A stretch of 40,203 nt of DNA, taken from assembly GCA_034926415.1 (NCBI GenBank), contig JAYFRC010000082.1, forward strand, positions 1 through 40,203. The letters are read 5' to 3'. Below the pieces are notes generated by a model. That model worked only from the letters and a program-made list of their open reading frames with translations. It did no database searches and was not told the DNA's origin. This document shows positions 22,408-30,276 of this stretch, piece by piece; within the stretch, counting starts at the first letter, position 1; the number at the start of each line of letters is the position of its first letter. Position numbers and translations under genes: made by a program. Source of the stretch: JAYFRC01 sp034926415. Lineage in GTDB: Bacteria; Bacillota; Clostridia; Oscillospirales; Oscillospiraceae.

Positions 22408-23415
22408 TTGGTAGAACTCAAACACATAACAAAGGTTTTCGAAACCGAGGACGGCGAGTTCACGGCGCTGAAAGACGTGAATCTCACTGTCGCAGACGGT
22501 GATATCTACGGCATAATCGGTATGAGCGGAGCAGGAAAAAGCACGCTCGTCCGGTGCATCAATATGCTGGAACGTCCGACGGAGGGCGAGATACTCATAG
22601 ACGGCAGGGACGTCTGCATGATGAATCCCGCGGAGCTTCGCGCTCTGCGCCGCAACATCACTATGATATTTCAGCAGTTCAACCTGCTCATGCAGCGAAC
22701 ATGCCTTAAAAACGTATGCTTTCCGATGGAGCTTGCCGGAGCCAAGCCCGCCGACGCGAAAAAGCGCGCCATGGAGCTGCTAGAAACGGTCGGTCTTCCC
22801 GACAAGGCAAACGTCTATCCCGCGCAGCTCTCCGGCGGTCAGATGCAGCGCATAGCCATCGCCCGCGCGCTTGCCAGCAACCCGAAGGTTCTGCTGTGCG
22901 ACGAGGCAACGTCCGCGCTCGACCCGAATACGACGCACTCGATACTCTCTCTTATCCAGGACATCAATAAGCGTCTCGGCATAACGGCAATAATAATAAC
23001 TCACCAGATGAGCGTGGTCGAGGAGATATGCAACAACGTCGCCATTCTCGACGACGGTGTGGTCGTTGAGATGGGCAAGGTCACCGATATATTCGCAAAT
23101 CCTAAGACCGACGCCGCAAAACGGCTTGTTTTCTCCGCTCACGAGGGCATGTCATCGATACCCGCGAACCGCGTCGTGCGCGTTGTTTTCAACGGCGGCA
23201 CGTCCTACGACCCTCTGATAGCTTCGCTGGCGATAGACTGCGGCGTAAAGGTCAACATACTCGGAGCAAACACGAAAAACGTCGGCGGACAGGCTTTCGG
23301 CTATATGCTGCTCGGCCTTCCCGACAGTGAGAGCGACGCCGCGAAAGCGCTTGCCTATATACGCAAGCAGCCGGGCGTAACGGCGGAGGAGGTGCCTGAA
23401 TACCATGTGGGCTAA
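22408..23415 (+). CDS. metN: Methionine ABC transporter ATPase
   Basis: The ATPase of the D/L-methionine importer. There are 335 residues from a TTG start at 22408, which has AAAGGAG exactly 8 nt upstream and gives the usual MVELKHITKVF beginning. An in-frame ATG at 22390 has no site and lies in a hairpin loop. Walker A is GMSGAGKST, the signature LSGGQMQRIAIARAL, Walker B LLCDEATSALD and the H-loop ITHQM. Residues about 255-335 form the NIL domain (VVRVVFNGGTSYDPLIASLA), the known site of trans-inhibition by cytoplasmic methionine. It overlaps metI by 11 bp. Confidence 0.95.
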   Translation: MVELKHITKVFETEDGEFTALKDVNLTVADGDIYGIIGMSGAGKSTLVRCINMLERPTEGEILIDGRDVCMMNPAELRALRRNITMIFQQFNLLMQRTCLKNVCFPMELAGAKPADAKKRAMELLETVGLPDKANVYPAQLSGGQMQRIAIARALASNPKVLLCDEATSALDPNTTHSILSLIQDINKRLGITAIIITHQMSVVEEICNNVAILDDGVVVEMGKVTDIFANPKTDAAKRLVFSAHEGMSSIPANRVVRVVFNGGTSYDPLIASLAIDCGVKVNILGANTKNVGGQAFGYMLLGLPDSESDAAKALAYIRKQPGVTAEEVPEYHVG

Positions 23416-24133
23416 CATTTTCCGTCCCGACAACGTCCAGCTCGCGGTCGAAGTTATCCGCACCGCTCTGCTCGAGAACATCTGGGAAACGTTTTACATG
23501 ACTGTGCTCTCGACGATAATCTCCTATGTTATCGGACTCCCGCTCGGCGTTCTGCTCGTCGTCGGAGAACCGGGCGGCATACGTCCGATGCCCTCCGGTT
23601 TCATGCACTTCATAAACGTGGCGGTCAACCTGCTTCGTTCCGTGCCGTTTCTGATACTGATGATAATGGTCCTTCCGCTTTCCGAGGTGATAGTCGGCAC
23701 GGCCGTCGGCACCAAAGCAGTCATAATCCCGCTGATAATCGCGTCTTTCCCCTACGTCGCAAGACTTGTCGAATCCTCCATCCGCGAGGTCGACAAGGGC
23801 ATCATAGAGGCCGCACAGTCAATGGGCGCTACACCTAACCAGATAATCTGGAAGGTGATGATACCCGAAAGCCTGCCCTCGCTTGTCTCCGGCTTCACCA
23901 TAGCGCTGACGACCATACTTGGTTACGGCGCAATGGCCGGAATAATCGGCGGCGGCGGTCTCGGAATGATCGCCATAAACTACGGCTATTACCGCTACAA
24001 GGCTCTTGTAATGCTTATAGCCGTCATACTGTTGGTAGTAATGGTCCAGATATTTCAGTCGGTTGGAACGTATCTGGCCATACGCTGCGATAAACGCATA
24101 AAGCTCATTAAGAAAAGGAGAAAAAAAGGATGA
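23405..24133 (+). CDS. metI: Methionine ABC transporter permease
   Basis: A 242-residue membrane permease with about five spans. The first is TFYMTVLSTIISYVIGLPLGVLLVV. MetI-type features include NLLRSVPFLILMI, the ATPase-coupling loop EAAQSMGATPNQIIWKVMIPE and the following TTILGYGAMAGIIGGGGLG. It starts inside the metN end and its stop overlaps the metQ start as ATGA, so the three genes are coupled. Confidence 0.96.
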   Translation: MWANIFRPDNVQLAVEVIRTALLENIWETFYMTVLSTIISYVIGLPLGVLLVVGEPGGIRPMPSGFMHFINVAVNLLRSVPFLILMIMVLPLSEVIVGTAVGTKAVIIPLIIASFPYVARLVESSIREVDKGIIEAAQSMGATPNQIIWKVMIPESLPSLVSGFTIALTTILGYGAMAGIIGGGGLGMIAINYGYYRYKALVMLIAVILLVVMVQIFQSVGTYLAIRCDKRIKLIKKRRKKG

Positions 24134-25023
24134 AAAGATTTTTTGCACTGCTTCTGGCAGGAATCATGTGCCTCGCGCTGCTGACGGCGTGTGGCTCCAG
24201 TAGCACCGGCACGACCACCGCCGGCGGCGATACCAAGACCGAGGAATCCACGGACGGAATCAATCCCGACATCGATTACGCCGCTCTCGACGGCACCACC
24301 ATCACCGTCGCGGCTTCCCCCACCCCGCACGCCGAGATACTCAAGGTCGCCGGCGACATCCTCGCGACAAAGGGCATCACGCTGAAGGTAGTCGAGTACA
24401 CCGATTACGTCCAGCCCTGCAACGTCACCGAGAGCGGCGAGGTCGACGCGAACTATTTTGCTCACCTGCCTTATCTTGAAAACTTCAATGAAGAAAATGG
24501 CACTCACCTTGTATCCGCCGGTGCCATCCACTACGAGCCGTTCGGCCTGTATCCGGGCAAGACCGCCACTATCGACGCTCTTGCAGACGGCGCTCAGATA
24601 GCGGTTCCCAACGACGGCACCAACGAGGGCCGCGCACTCCAGCTTCTCGCGTCTCAGGGCCTCATCACCCTTAAGGACGACGCGGGACTCACCGCCACCA
24701 AGCTCGACATCGTCGACAACCCCAAGAACCTCGACATCGTCGAGATGGAAGCCGCTCAGCTTCCCCGCACCCTGAGCAGTGTTGACATGGCCGTCATCAA
24801 CGGCAACTCCGCAATCGAGGCCGGCCTCTCCGTCGGCAAAGATGCCGTAGCCACCGAGGACGCCAATTCCGAGGCCGCTCAGACCTACGCTAACGTCGTG
24901 GCAGTCAAGGAAGGCAACGAGGAGAATCCCGCAATTCTCGCGCTTGTCGCTGCTCTTCAGAGCGAGGCCGTCCGCACCTATATCACCGACACCTACGACG
25001 GCGCCGTAGTTCCCTCTTTCTGA
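24130..25023 (+). CDS. metQ: Methionine-binding lipoprotein
   Basis: A 297-residue NlpA/MetQ-family binding protein. The signal peptide ends at the lipobox LLTAC, followed by a Ser/Thr/Gly linker. The mature domain starts ITVAASPTPHAEIL, the MetQ signature, and continues with EYTDYVQPCNVTESGEVDAN and FAHLPYLENF, where family members contact methionine. IAVPNDGTNEGRALQLL is also typical. It captures methionine outside the cell for MetNI. It is followed by a strong terminator. Confidence 0.96.
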   Translation: MKRFFALLLAGIMCLALLTACGSSSTGTTTAGGDTKTEESTDGINPDIDYAALDGTTITVAASPTPHAEILKVAGDILATKGITLKVVEYTDYVQPCNVTESGEVDANYFAHLPYLENFNEENGTHLVSAGAIHYEPFGLYPGKTATIDALADGAQIAVPNDGTNEGRALQLLASQGLITLKDDAGLTATKLDIVDNPKNLDIVEMEAAQLPRTLSSVDMAVINGNSAIEAGLSVGKDAVATEDANSEAAQTYANVVAVKEGNEENPAILALVAALQSEAVRTYITDTYDGAVVPSF

Positions 25024-25042
25024 TCAGAAACGAAATAGTTTC

Positions 25043-25076
25043 AAGCGGCTCTGCGGATTTCTCCGCAGAGCCGCTT
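25043..25076 (+). terminator. Terminator of metNIQ
   Basis: A 15-bp perfect stem pairs AAGCGGCTCTGCGGA (25043-25057) with TCCGCAGAGCCGCTT (25062-25076), followed by TGTTTTG. Confidence 0.92.
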
Positions 25077-25101
25077 TGTTTTGAAAGCAAAATATCGCCA
25101 C

Positions 25102-25157
25102 GCAACCGCGCGGTTGCGCCGCGGTTGGTAGACTGCAACCGCCGTAGCTGGTACAAT
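25102..25157 (+). promoter_or_regulatory. Promoter with inverted AACCGC/GCGGTT repeats (candidate operator of the XRE regulator)
   Basis: A perfect 16-bp palindrome, GCAACCGC-GCGGTTGC (25102-25117), is followed by a second inverted pair, GCGGTT (25121-25126) and AACCGC (25137-25142). A promoter fits within it: -35 TAGACT (25129-25134), 17-nt spacer, -10 TACAAT (25152-25157). The second pair straddles the -35 box. The nearest gene is the XRE regulator 30 bp downstream, so autorepression is likely but inferred. Confidence 0.55.
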
Positions 25158-25186
25158 GATTTCAGCACAAAAAGGAGGGCAATATC

Positions 25187-25828
25187 ATGACGCTCGGAGA
25201 AATGATAAAGGAAAGGCGCGAAGCCGCAGGTATAACGCAGGAGGAACTTGCGGAAAAGCTTTACGTCAGCCGTCAGGCCGTGTCGAAGTGGGAATCTGAT
25301 TTGTCAGTTCCGAACGCGGACAACATGTGCGAGATACGGAATATCCTCGGCATGGAAGAGATGGCACCGGAACCCGGCGCTGAAGCTCCGAAAATGGGAA
25401 AATTTCCTGTTTTCACGCTCGGCTGGATAATCGCCGCCATACTCGCCGCGCTGCTCTTCGTTTCGCTTATTCTTCCCGCCGCGCCCGCGAAAAACGAAAT
25501 CACCGGCGTCACGTTTTATGACGCCGGCGGCAACATCGTCGATATGAAGGACAACTGGTACACGCTCGGCGCGGAGACGACGATAGTCGTGACGTTCGGC
25601 GGCAAAACGCCCGAGACCGTAACCGCATACATCACTCCGACCGGCACCGAGACCGCTTCCGCGCGCGAACAGATGACCGTCGTACCTCTATCCGACGCGC
25701 AGAGCTATGCTCTGGTGCACCTTTCGCTGTCCGGCGCGACGATGGGACATCTCCAGATATCCCTAGATTACGGCGGGAACAGCATAGTTTCTGATTATTA
25801 TAACATCTATTATGAGCCGGCGAATTGA
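25187..25828 (+). CDS. XRE-family regulator with a membrane-anchored C-terminal domain
   Basis: A 213-residue protein. Residues 1-58 are a Cro/CI helix-turn-helix (MIKERREAAGITQEELAEKL, then VSRQAVSKWES). One hydrophobic segment follows at about residues 76-101 (FTLGWIIAAILAALLFVSLIL). The remainder, about 110 residues beginning ITGVTFYDAGGN, is probably extracytoplasmic and beta-rich. This makes it a candidate one-component membrane regulator. The ATG has AAGGAGG upstream. The promoter region carries AACCGC inverted repeats. The signal and targets are unknown. Confidence 0.85.
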   Translation: MTLGEMIKERREAAGITQEELAEKLYVSRQAVSKWESDLSVPNADNMCEIRNILGMEEMAPEPGAEAPKMGKFPVFTLGWIIAAILAALLFVSLILPAAPAKNEITGVTFYDAGGNIVDMKDNWYTLGAETTIVVTFGGKTPETVTAYITPTGTETASAREQMTVVPLSDAQSYALVHLSLSGATMGHLQISLDYGGNSIVSDYYNIYYEPAN

Positions 25829-25870
25829 TGCGGCGATAAGCAAATTGCAGATGACCACGCAGGGCCGTCC

Positions 25871-26524
25871 CTACGAGTTCTTAACTGTCAGCTCCAAAAT
25901 TTCCTCCGGCTTTTCAATAACCCGTTTCGCGCCTAGTTTCGCTATGAACTCATATCCGCGAAAGCCCCACGCAACGAGAGCGCAATCCAAGCCCGCGTTG
26001 TCGGCCGTCTCCTTATCCACTTCGGAATCGCCGACGTAGAGCGTGCTTCCGCTTTTCGCATCCAGCAGGCGCATGGCCTCCAAAACCGCCTCCGGCGCGG
26101 GTTTTAGGGGCTTTCCCGCGCGGCCTCCGACAGCTCCGGCGGTAAGCCCGTGAAAATAATATTCCGCCAGCGTCTTCGCGGCCTCGTCGTTCTTGTTCGA
26201 TACTATAGCCGTCTTTATACCCCGCGCCTTAAGCTCTGCAAGCAGCTCCGTCACACCGTCGTAGGGCCGCGTTTTGGCGCGGCAGTTTGCGGTGTAATAT
26301 TTCCTGAAATCCGCCAGCGCCGAGGCATAAGTCTCATCGTCAGTCTCCTCCGGCAGCGCAAGGCGTATCAACGACGCAACGCCGTGGCCGACAAAGCTGC
26401 GTATCTCGTCTATAGTCCGCGTCCGGTATCCGCGCTCCGAAAGGACGTGGTTCACGCCGTCCGTCAGGTCTTCGAGCGTGTCGAGCAGCGTCCCGTCGAG
26501 GTCAAAAATAACGGTATCGTACAT
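25871..26524 (-). CDS. HAD-superfamily phosphatase (phosphoglycolate phosphatase-like)
   Basis: A 217-residue HAD hydrolase of subfamily IA. Motif I is FDLDGTLLDT (nucleophile Asp8, acid/base Asp10), followed by a helical cap with GVNHVLSERGY. Motif II is the serine of AIVSNKND, motif III the lysine of GKPLKPAPEAVLEAM, and motif IV the YVGDSEVDKETADNAG acidic pair. It resembles Gph and PpaX proteins, but substrate cannot be decided from sequence. It is separated from metY upstream by a terminator, so it is probably transcribed separately. Confidence 0.9.
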   Translation of the reverse strand: MYDTVIFDLDGTLLDTLEDLTDGVNHVLSERGYRTRTIDEIRSFVGHGVASLIRLALPEETDDETYASALADFRKYYTANCRAKTRPYDGVTELLAELKARGIKTAIVSNKNDEAAKTLAEYYFHGLTAGAVGGRAGKPLKPAPEAVLEAMRLLDAKSGSTLYVGDSEVDKETADNAGLDCALVAWGFRGYEFIAKLGAKRVIEKPEEILELTVKNS

Positions 26525-26545
26525 AAAAATCCCTTTCCCTGAAAA

Positions 26546-26578
26546 ACAGCGGTATGGAAAATTTTCCCATACCGCTGT
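26546..26578 (-). terminator. Terminator of metY
   Basis: A 12-bp stem pairs ACAGCGGTATGG with CCATACCGCTGT around a 9-nt loop. On the minus strand it is followed by a T-run (26545-26542) and lies 17 bp after the metY stop. Confidence 0.85.
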
Positions 26579-26595
26579 AAAATTTTATCTTTCAG

Positions 26596-27870
26596 TTATA
26601 CTTTCGCCAAAGCCTGTTCGATGTCCGCGATAAGGTCCTCCGCGCTCTCAAGCCCGCAGGAGAAACGGACCAGGTCCGGCGTTATCCCCGCAGCGCGAAG
26701 CTCATCGTCGGTCATCTGGCGATGCGTGGAGCTTGCCGGGTGCAGGCAACAGGTGCGCGCGTCGGCGACGTGAGTCTCTATGGCCGCTATTTTAAGCCCT
26801 TTCATAAACTCCTCTGCCGCATTGCGTCCGCCCTTCACGCCGAAGGAGACGACGCCGCAGGTCCCGTTCGGCAGATACTTCTGTGCGAGCTCAAAATACT
26901 TATCGCCCTCAAGCCCAGGGTACTGCACCCACTCGACCTTCGGGTGATTTGAAAGGTACTTCGCGACCGCCATGCCGTTTTCGCAGTGGCGCTTTATGCG
27001 CACGTGCAGGCTCTCGAGCCCGAGATTCAGTATGAATGCGTGCTGCGGCGACTGTATTGCACCGAAATCGCGCATGAGCTGCGCTGTGCACTTGGTTATG
27101 AACGCCCCCCCATTGCCGAAGCGCTCGGCATAGGTTATTCCGTGATAGCTTTCGTCCGGCGTGCACAGCCCCGGGAACTTGTCCTTATGCGCCATCCAGT
27201 CGAACTTGCCGCTGTCGATTATCGCGCCGCCGACCGTAGCTCCGTGGCCGTCAATATATTTTGTCGTCGAATGCGTGACTATATCCGCGCCCCACTCGAA
27301 GGGGCGGCAATTGACAGGGGTCGCGAACGTGTTGTCGACTATGAGCGGCACGCCGTGGTCGTGCGCAGCCTTCGCGAAAAGCTCGATGTCAAGTACGGTC
27401 AGCGCGGGGTTTGCTATCGTCTCGCCGAAAACGGCCTTCGTGTTCGGGCGGAACGCCGCGCTGAGCTCCTCTGCGGTGGCGTCGGGAGAAACGAACGTAG
27501 CCTCTATTCCCATTTTGGCCATCGTCACGGCGATGAGATTGAACGTTCCGCCGTATATGGCCGACGAAGCCACGATATGGTCGCCGCAAGAGCAGATATT
27601 GAACAGGGCAAAGAAGTTCGCCGCCTGCCCGGACGACGTGAGCATCGCCGCCGTTCCGCCCTCAAGCTCCGCAATCTTCGCCGCAACATGGTCGTTTGTC
27701 GGGTTCTGGAGCCTTGTATAGAAATAGCCGTCCGCCTCGAGGTCGAACAGCTTTCCCATTTCCTCGCTCGTGGCGTATCTGAACGTCGTACTCTGCACTA
27801 TCGGTATCTGGCGCGGCTCGCCGTTTCCGGGCTTATAGCCGCCCTGTACGCATATCGTTTCTCTTGTCAT
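26596..27870 (-). CDS. metY: O-acetylhomoserine sulfhydrylase (aminocarboxypropyltransferase)
   Basis: A PLP enzyme that makes homocysteine from O-acetylhomoserine and sulfide (or methionine from methanethiol). It has 424 residues, typical for MetY and longer than cystathionine gamma-synthases. Key segments are STTFRYAT, YFYTRLQNPTND, LTSSGQAA, the cofactor-stacking SSAIYGGTFNL, the PLP lysine in HSTTKYIDGHG and the C-terminal HPASSTHRQ substrate-carboxylate arginine region. The stretch before HPASS reads ARTCC rather than the frequent ARSL. GGAGG precedes the ATG. It lies 25 bp downstream of the GerMN gene with no visible terminator between, so read-through is possible. Confidence 0.93.
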   Translation of the reverse strand: MTRETICVQGGYKPGNGEPRQIPIVQSTTFRYATSEEMGKLFDLEADGYFYTRLQNPTNDHVAAKIAELEGGTAAMLTSSGQAANFFALFNICSCGDHIVASSAIYGGTFNLIAVTMAKMGIEATFVSPDATAEELSAAFRPNTKAVFGETIANPALTVLDIELFAKAAHDHGVPLIVDNTFATPVNCRPFEWGADIVTHSTTKYIDGHGATVGGAIIDSGKFDWMAHKDKFPGLCTPDESYHGITYAERFGNGGAFITKCTAQLMRDFGAIQSPQHAFILNLGLESLHVRIKRHCENGMAVAKYLSNHPKVEWVQYPGLEGDKYFELAQKYLPNGTCGVVSFGVKGGRNAAEEFMKGLKIAAIETHVADARTCCLHPASSTHRQMTDDELRAAGITPDLVRFSCGLESAEDLIADIEQALAKV

Positions 27871-27895
27871 CTGTTTTTTCCTCCTGATTTTACCG

Positions 27896-28795
27896 TCAGC
27901 TCAGTGGCTTGCTTATATCAACATCGCCGTAAGAATTGACCACCGCGCCGTTCACAAGTATCTGGACATCATTTATCTCATTAACGGAGCAAAGTGAATT
28001 TACAATGGAGTATACCACATTATTCTGCTCGTGGGAAGTCTCAGGTATATCTCTTTCAAATTCCTGCGATAGGTTAACATAACACGTTCCGTCGTCGACC
28101 TGGGTATAGCGCACGGTAACGTCTTCGGGTATAACCGAAATATATGCCTCGTTCTCCGGCCCCGCAAGAAGCTCGCTCATGACCTTGTCGGCCTGAGTCT
28201 CCCCCTCGTAGAGCTCTATCGTCCTGTCTTCGGGCACAAGTCGTCCCGTCGACGATTCCTCGAAATACAGCTTGACGGTAAGCGTTCTCACCACGTCGTC
28301 CATCGTGCTGAGCAGCACGTCGCGGCTCATAAACCGCTGCGTGTCGCGATATGGTATCGGCTCGCCGTTCACCGTAACGGCCACGCTCCCGATGTTGCTG
28401 AGTTGGGTCAGCGACAGCGTTATGCAGTAGTCGGCTATCGTAAGGTCCATCCCCGAAAGTCTTCCGTACTGTTCGGACATATCCACCTGCGCGTGGCGCG
28501 CGGAGACCTTGACGCTGTTGAGCTTCGTTCCCGCCGGGAAAGGCGATATGAGCTCGGTGTCGTCCGGCCCCGCGAGCAGCTTGTCGATTATATCCTCTGC
28601 AAGCGCCGCCGTATCGGTCTTACTTATCTCGACGCTCTCGCTTCCGACGGCGTCTCCTCCGGCGGTATACGAAAGATTGGTCTTATAGTACAGCTTGTAT
28701 GTATCATTATCCTTGTTTGCGCTGACGCTTGCGCACGCAGCGAGTGAAAGCACAGAGGCAGCCGCGAGCGCGGCGCATAGAAATCTTCTTTTCAT
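27896..28795 (-). CDS. GerMN-domain lipoprotein, coupled to the histidine kinase
   Basis: A 299-residue exported lipoprotein, with a signal peptide ending at the lipobox LSLAAC. Two GerMN domains follow: residues about 60-160 (LLAGPDDTELISPFPAGTKL) and about 180-295 (TIELYEGETQADKVMSELL, LLAGPENEAYISVIPEDV). GerM of Bacillus works in sporulation and germination. GerMN lipoproteins also occur beside two-component systems, as LpqB does with MtrAB in Actinobacteria. The ATG overlaps the kinase stop as ATGA, so kinase and lipoprotein are translationally coupled, which favours a role in sensing. That role is inference. Confidence 0.9.
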   Translation of the reverse strand: MKRRFLCAALAAASVLSLAACASVSANKDNDTYKLYYKTNLSYTAGGDAVGSESVEISKTDTAALAEDIIDKLLAGPDDTELISPFPAGTKLNSVKVSARHAQVDMSEQYGRLSGMDLTIADYCITLSLTQLSNIGSVAVTVNGEPIPYRDTQRFMSRDVLLSTMDDVVRTLTVKLYFEESSTGRLVPEDRTIELYEGETQADKVMSELLAGPENEAYISVIPEDVTVRYTQVDDGTCYVNLSQEFERDIPETSHEQNNVVYSIVNSLCSVNEINDVQILVNGAVVNSYGDVDISKPLS

Positions 28796-30276
28796 TGCGC
28801 TTCCCCGCCTTTCCCGGCAAGCCGGAGCGTCACCGTGAACACCGTTCCGCCGCCTTCGCGCGGCGCGGCCGTGACCGAGCCTCCGTGAAGCAGCGCCGTG
28901 TCCCGGACTATGGCAAGTCCCAGCCCCGTGCCTCCGGCGGCGCGCGAGCGCGCCTTATCCACGCGGTAGAACCGGTCGAATATCTTGGTGAGCTCGTTTT
29001 CCGGGACGCCTATGCCGTCGTCCGCCACGGTTATCCGTGCGGCACCGTCGCTCTCACCGAGCGTAACCGTCACGAATCCGCCATCCCTGTTGTATTTTAT
29101 CCCGTTTTCGACAAGATTGTAGACTATCTGGAAAAGCCCGTCCCCCGTGCAGAGCACCGTCGCGTCCTGATTTATCTCGCGGCGCAGCTCAACGCCCTTT
29201 TCAGCCGCGAGGATCGACAGCATGCGAAGCACTTTGTCTATTACTCCCGCCGCGTCGACAGGCTCCGACGGCGTTGGCGCAGCGCTGTCGATTTTTGTCA
29301 GCCTCAGCAGTTCCTCGCTTATGCGCGTCAGTCTCTCGGCCTCAGAACCGATGTCGCCCACGAACTCGCGCACCGTGCCCTCGTCTATCTGGTCGGTCTG
29401 AAGTATCGAGTCGGACAACAGTCGTATTGACGCCAGCGGGGTTTTAAGCTCGTGCGACGCGTCGGACACGAAGCGTCGGCGGCTCTCCTCGGTCTTTTGA
29501 AGCCTGTCCGTCAGACTGTTGAATTCTGTCGCTATCTGCGCCAGCTCGTCGTATCCGCCGAGCTCGGTACGGTGGCTGTACTCGCCCTCGCGCACTATGC
29601 GTATTGCCTTGAGGAGCTCCCCGATGCGCCCGGTCAGCGCCTTTGAGAGCACGAAGCTGATGAGTATGACAAGCGCTCCGACGAACAGTGATATCCTTTC
29701 AAGGTTCGTCTCGAGCCCCTTCAGCAGCATTGCCTGCTCGGCGTCATACTCATACGCGTAGACCGCGCCGAGTATATGGCTCCTGTATATGATCGGAGAA
29801 GCCGCGCGGCTCATAAACGCTCCGTCCTCGTATTTGGAATAGAACGCGTCGTTCCCGGCAAGCGCCTGAGCGATCTCGGTATAAAGCGCGTAGCTGCCCT
29901 TGGCGCTGCCCATCTCGCGCGTATCGTAGAGAACATAGCCGGTGGCGTCGGTCACGATGACGCGCGAAGCCGCCGTCTCCTCAGCGACGGTCATCGCCTT
30001 GGCGACATTCTCGCTCGTCAGCTTATCGAGCCCGGACAATGCCGAGACCATGACCGACACGCTGCTCTCCATCGTGGTCTGCTTCGATTTGAACACCAGG
30101 TTTTCCGAAACCAGCAGTGGATATGTGTTCAGAAGAAGCAGCACTGCGGCGATGACGAGGATATAGCTTACCGCAAACCTGAACTGCAGGCCCGAGGTCT
30201 TTCTCCTGAAATCAGCCCTTGAAATAGTAGCCCACTCCCCATTTTGTCTGTATATATTTCGGCTCGGCAGGGTCAT
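28792..30276 (-). CDS. Sensor histidine kinase (PhoR/WalK-like)
   Basis: About 494 residues. Membrane spans are at 33-56 (FAVSYILVIAAVLLLLNTYP) and about 195-213 (SLFVGALVILISFVLSKAL), with a 140-residue extracytoplasmic sensor between. A HAMP domain follows, then HisKA with the phospho-acceptor H275 (SDASHELKTPLA), then ATPase boxes N (VENGIKYN), G1 (DDGIGVPE), F (FDRFYRVD) and G2 (GGTGLGLAIV). The only ATG lies 65 bp inside the regulator gene with no spaced ribosome site. The next in-frame option near the regulator stop is a rare ATT at 30229, with GGGGAG 9 nt upstream. The N-terminus is therefore uncertain. Confidence 0.93.
   Translation of the reverse strand: MTLPSRNIYRQNGEWATISRADFRRKTSGLQFRFAVSYILVIAAVLLLLNTYPLLVSENLVFKSKQTTMESSVSVMVSALSGLDKLTSENVAKAMTVAEETAASRVIVTDATGYVLYDTREMGSAKGSYALYTEIAQALAGNDAFYSKYEDGAFMSRAASPIIYRSHILGAVYAYEYDAEQAMLLKGLETNLERISLFVGALVILISFVLSKALTGRIGELLKAIRIVREGEYSHRTELGGYDELAQIATEFNSLTDRLQKTEESRRRFVSDASHELKTPLASIRLLSDSILQTDQIDEGTVREFVGDIGSEAERLTRISEELLRLTKIDSAAPTPSEPVDAAGVIDKVLRMLSILAAEKGVELRREINQDATVLCTGDGLFQIVYNLVENGIKYNRDGGFVTVTLGESDGAARITVADDGIGVPENELTKIFDRFYRVDKARSRAAGGTGLGLAIVRDTALLHGGSVTAAPREGGGTVFTVTLRLAGKGGEAQ

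Noticed and set aside
25812..26039. 75-codon plus frame opposite the HAD phosphatase
   Set aside because: Antisense shadow of a gene with all four HAD motifs.
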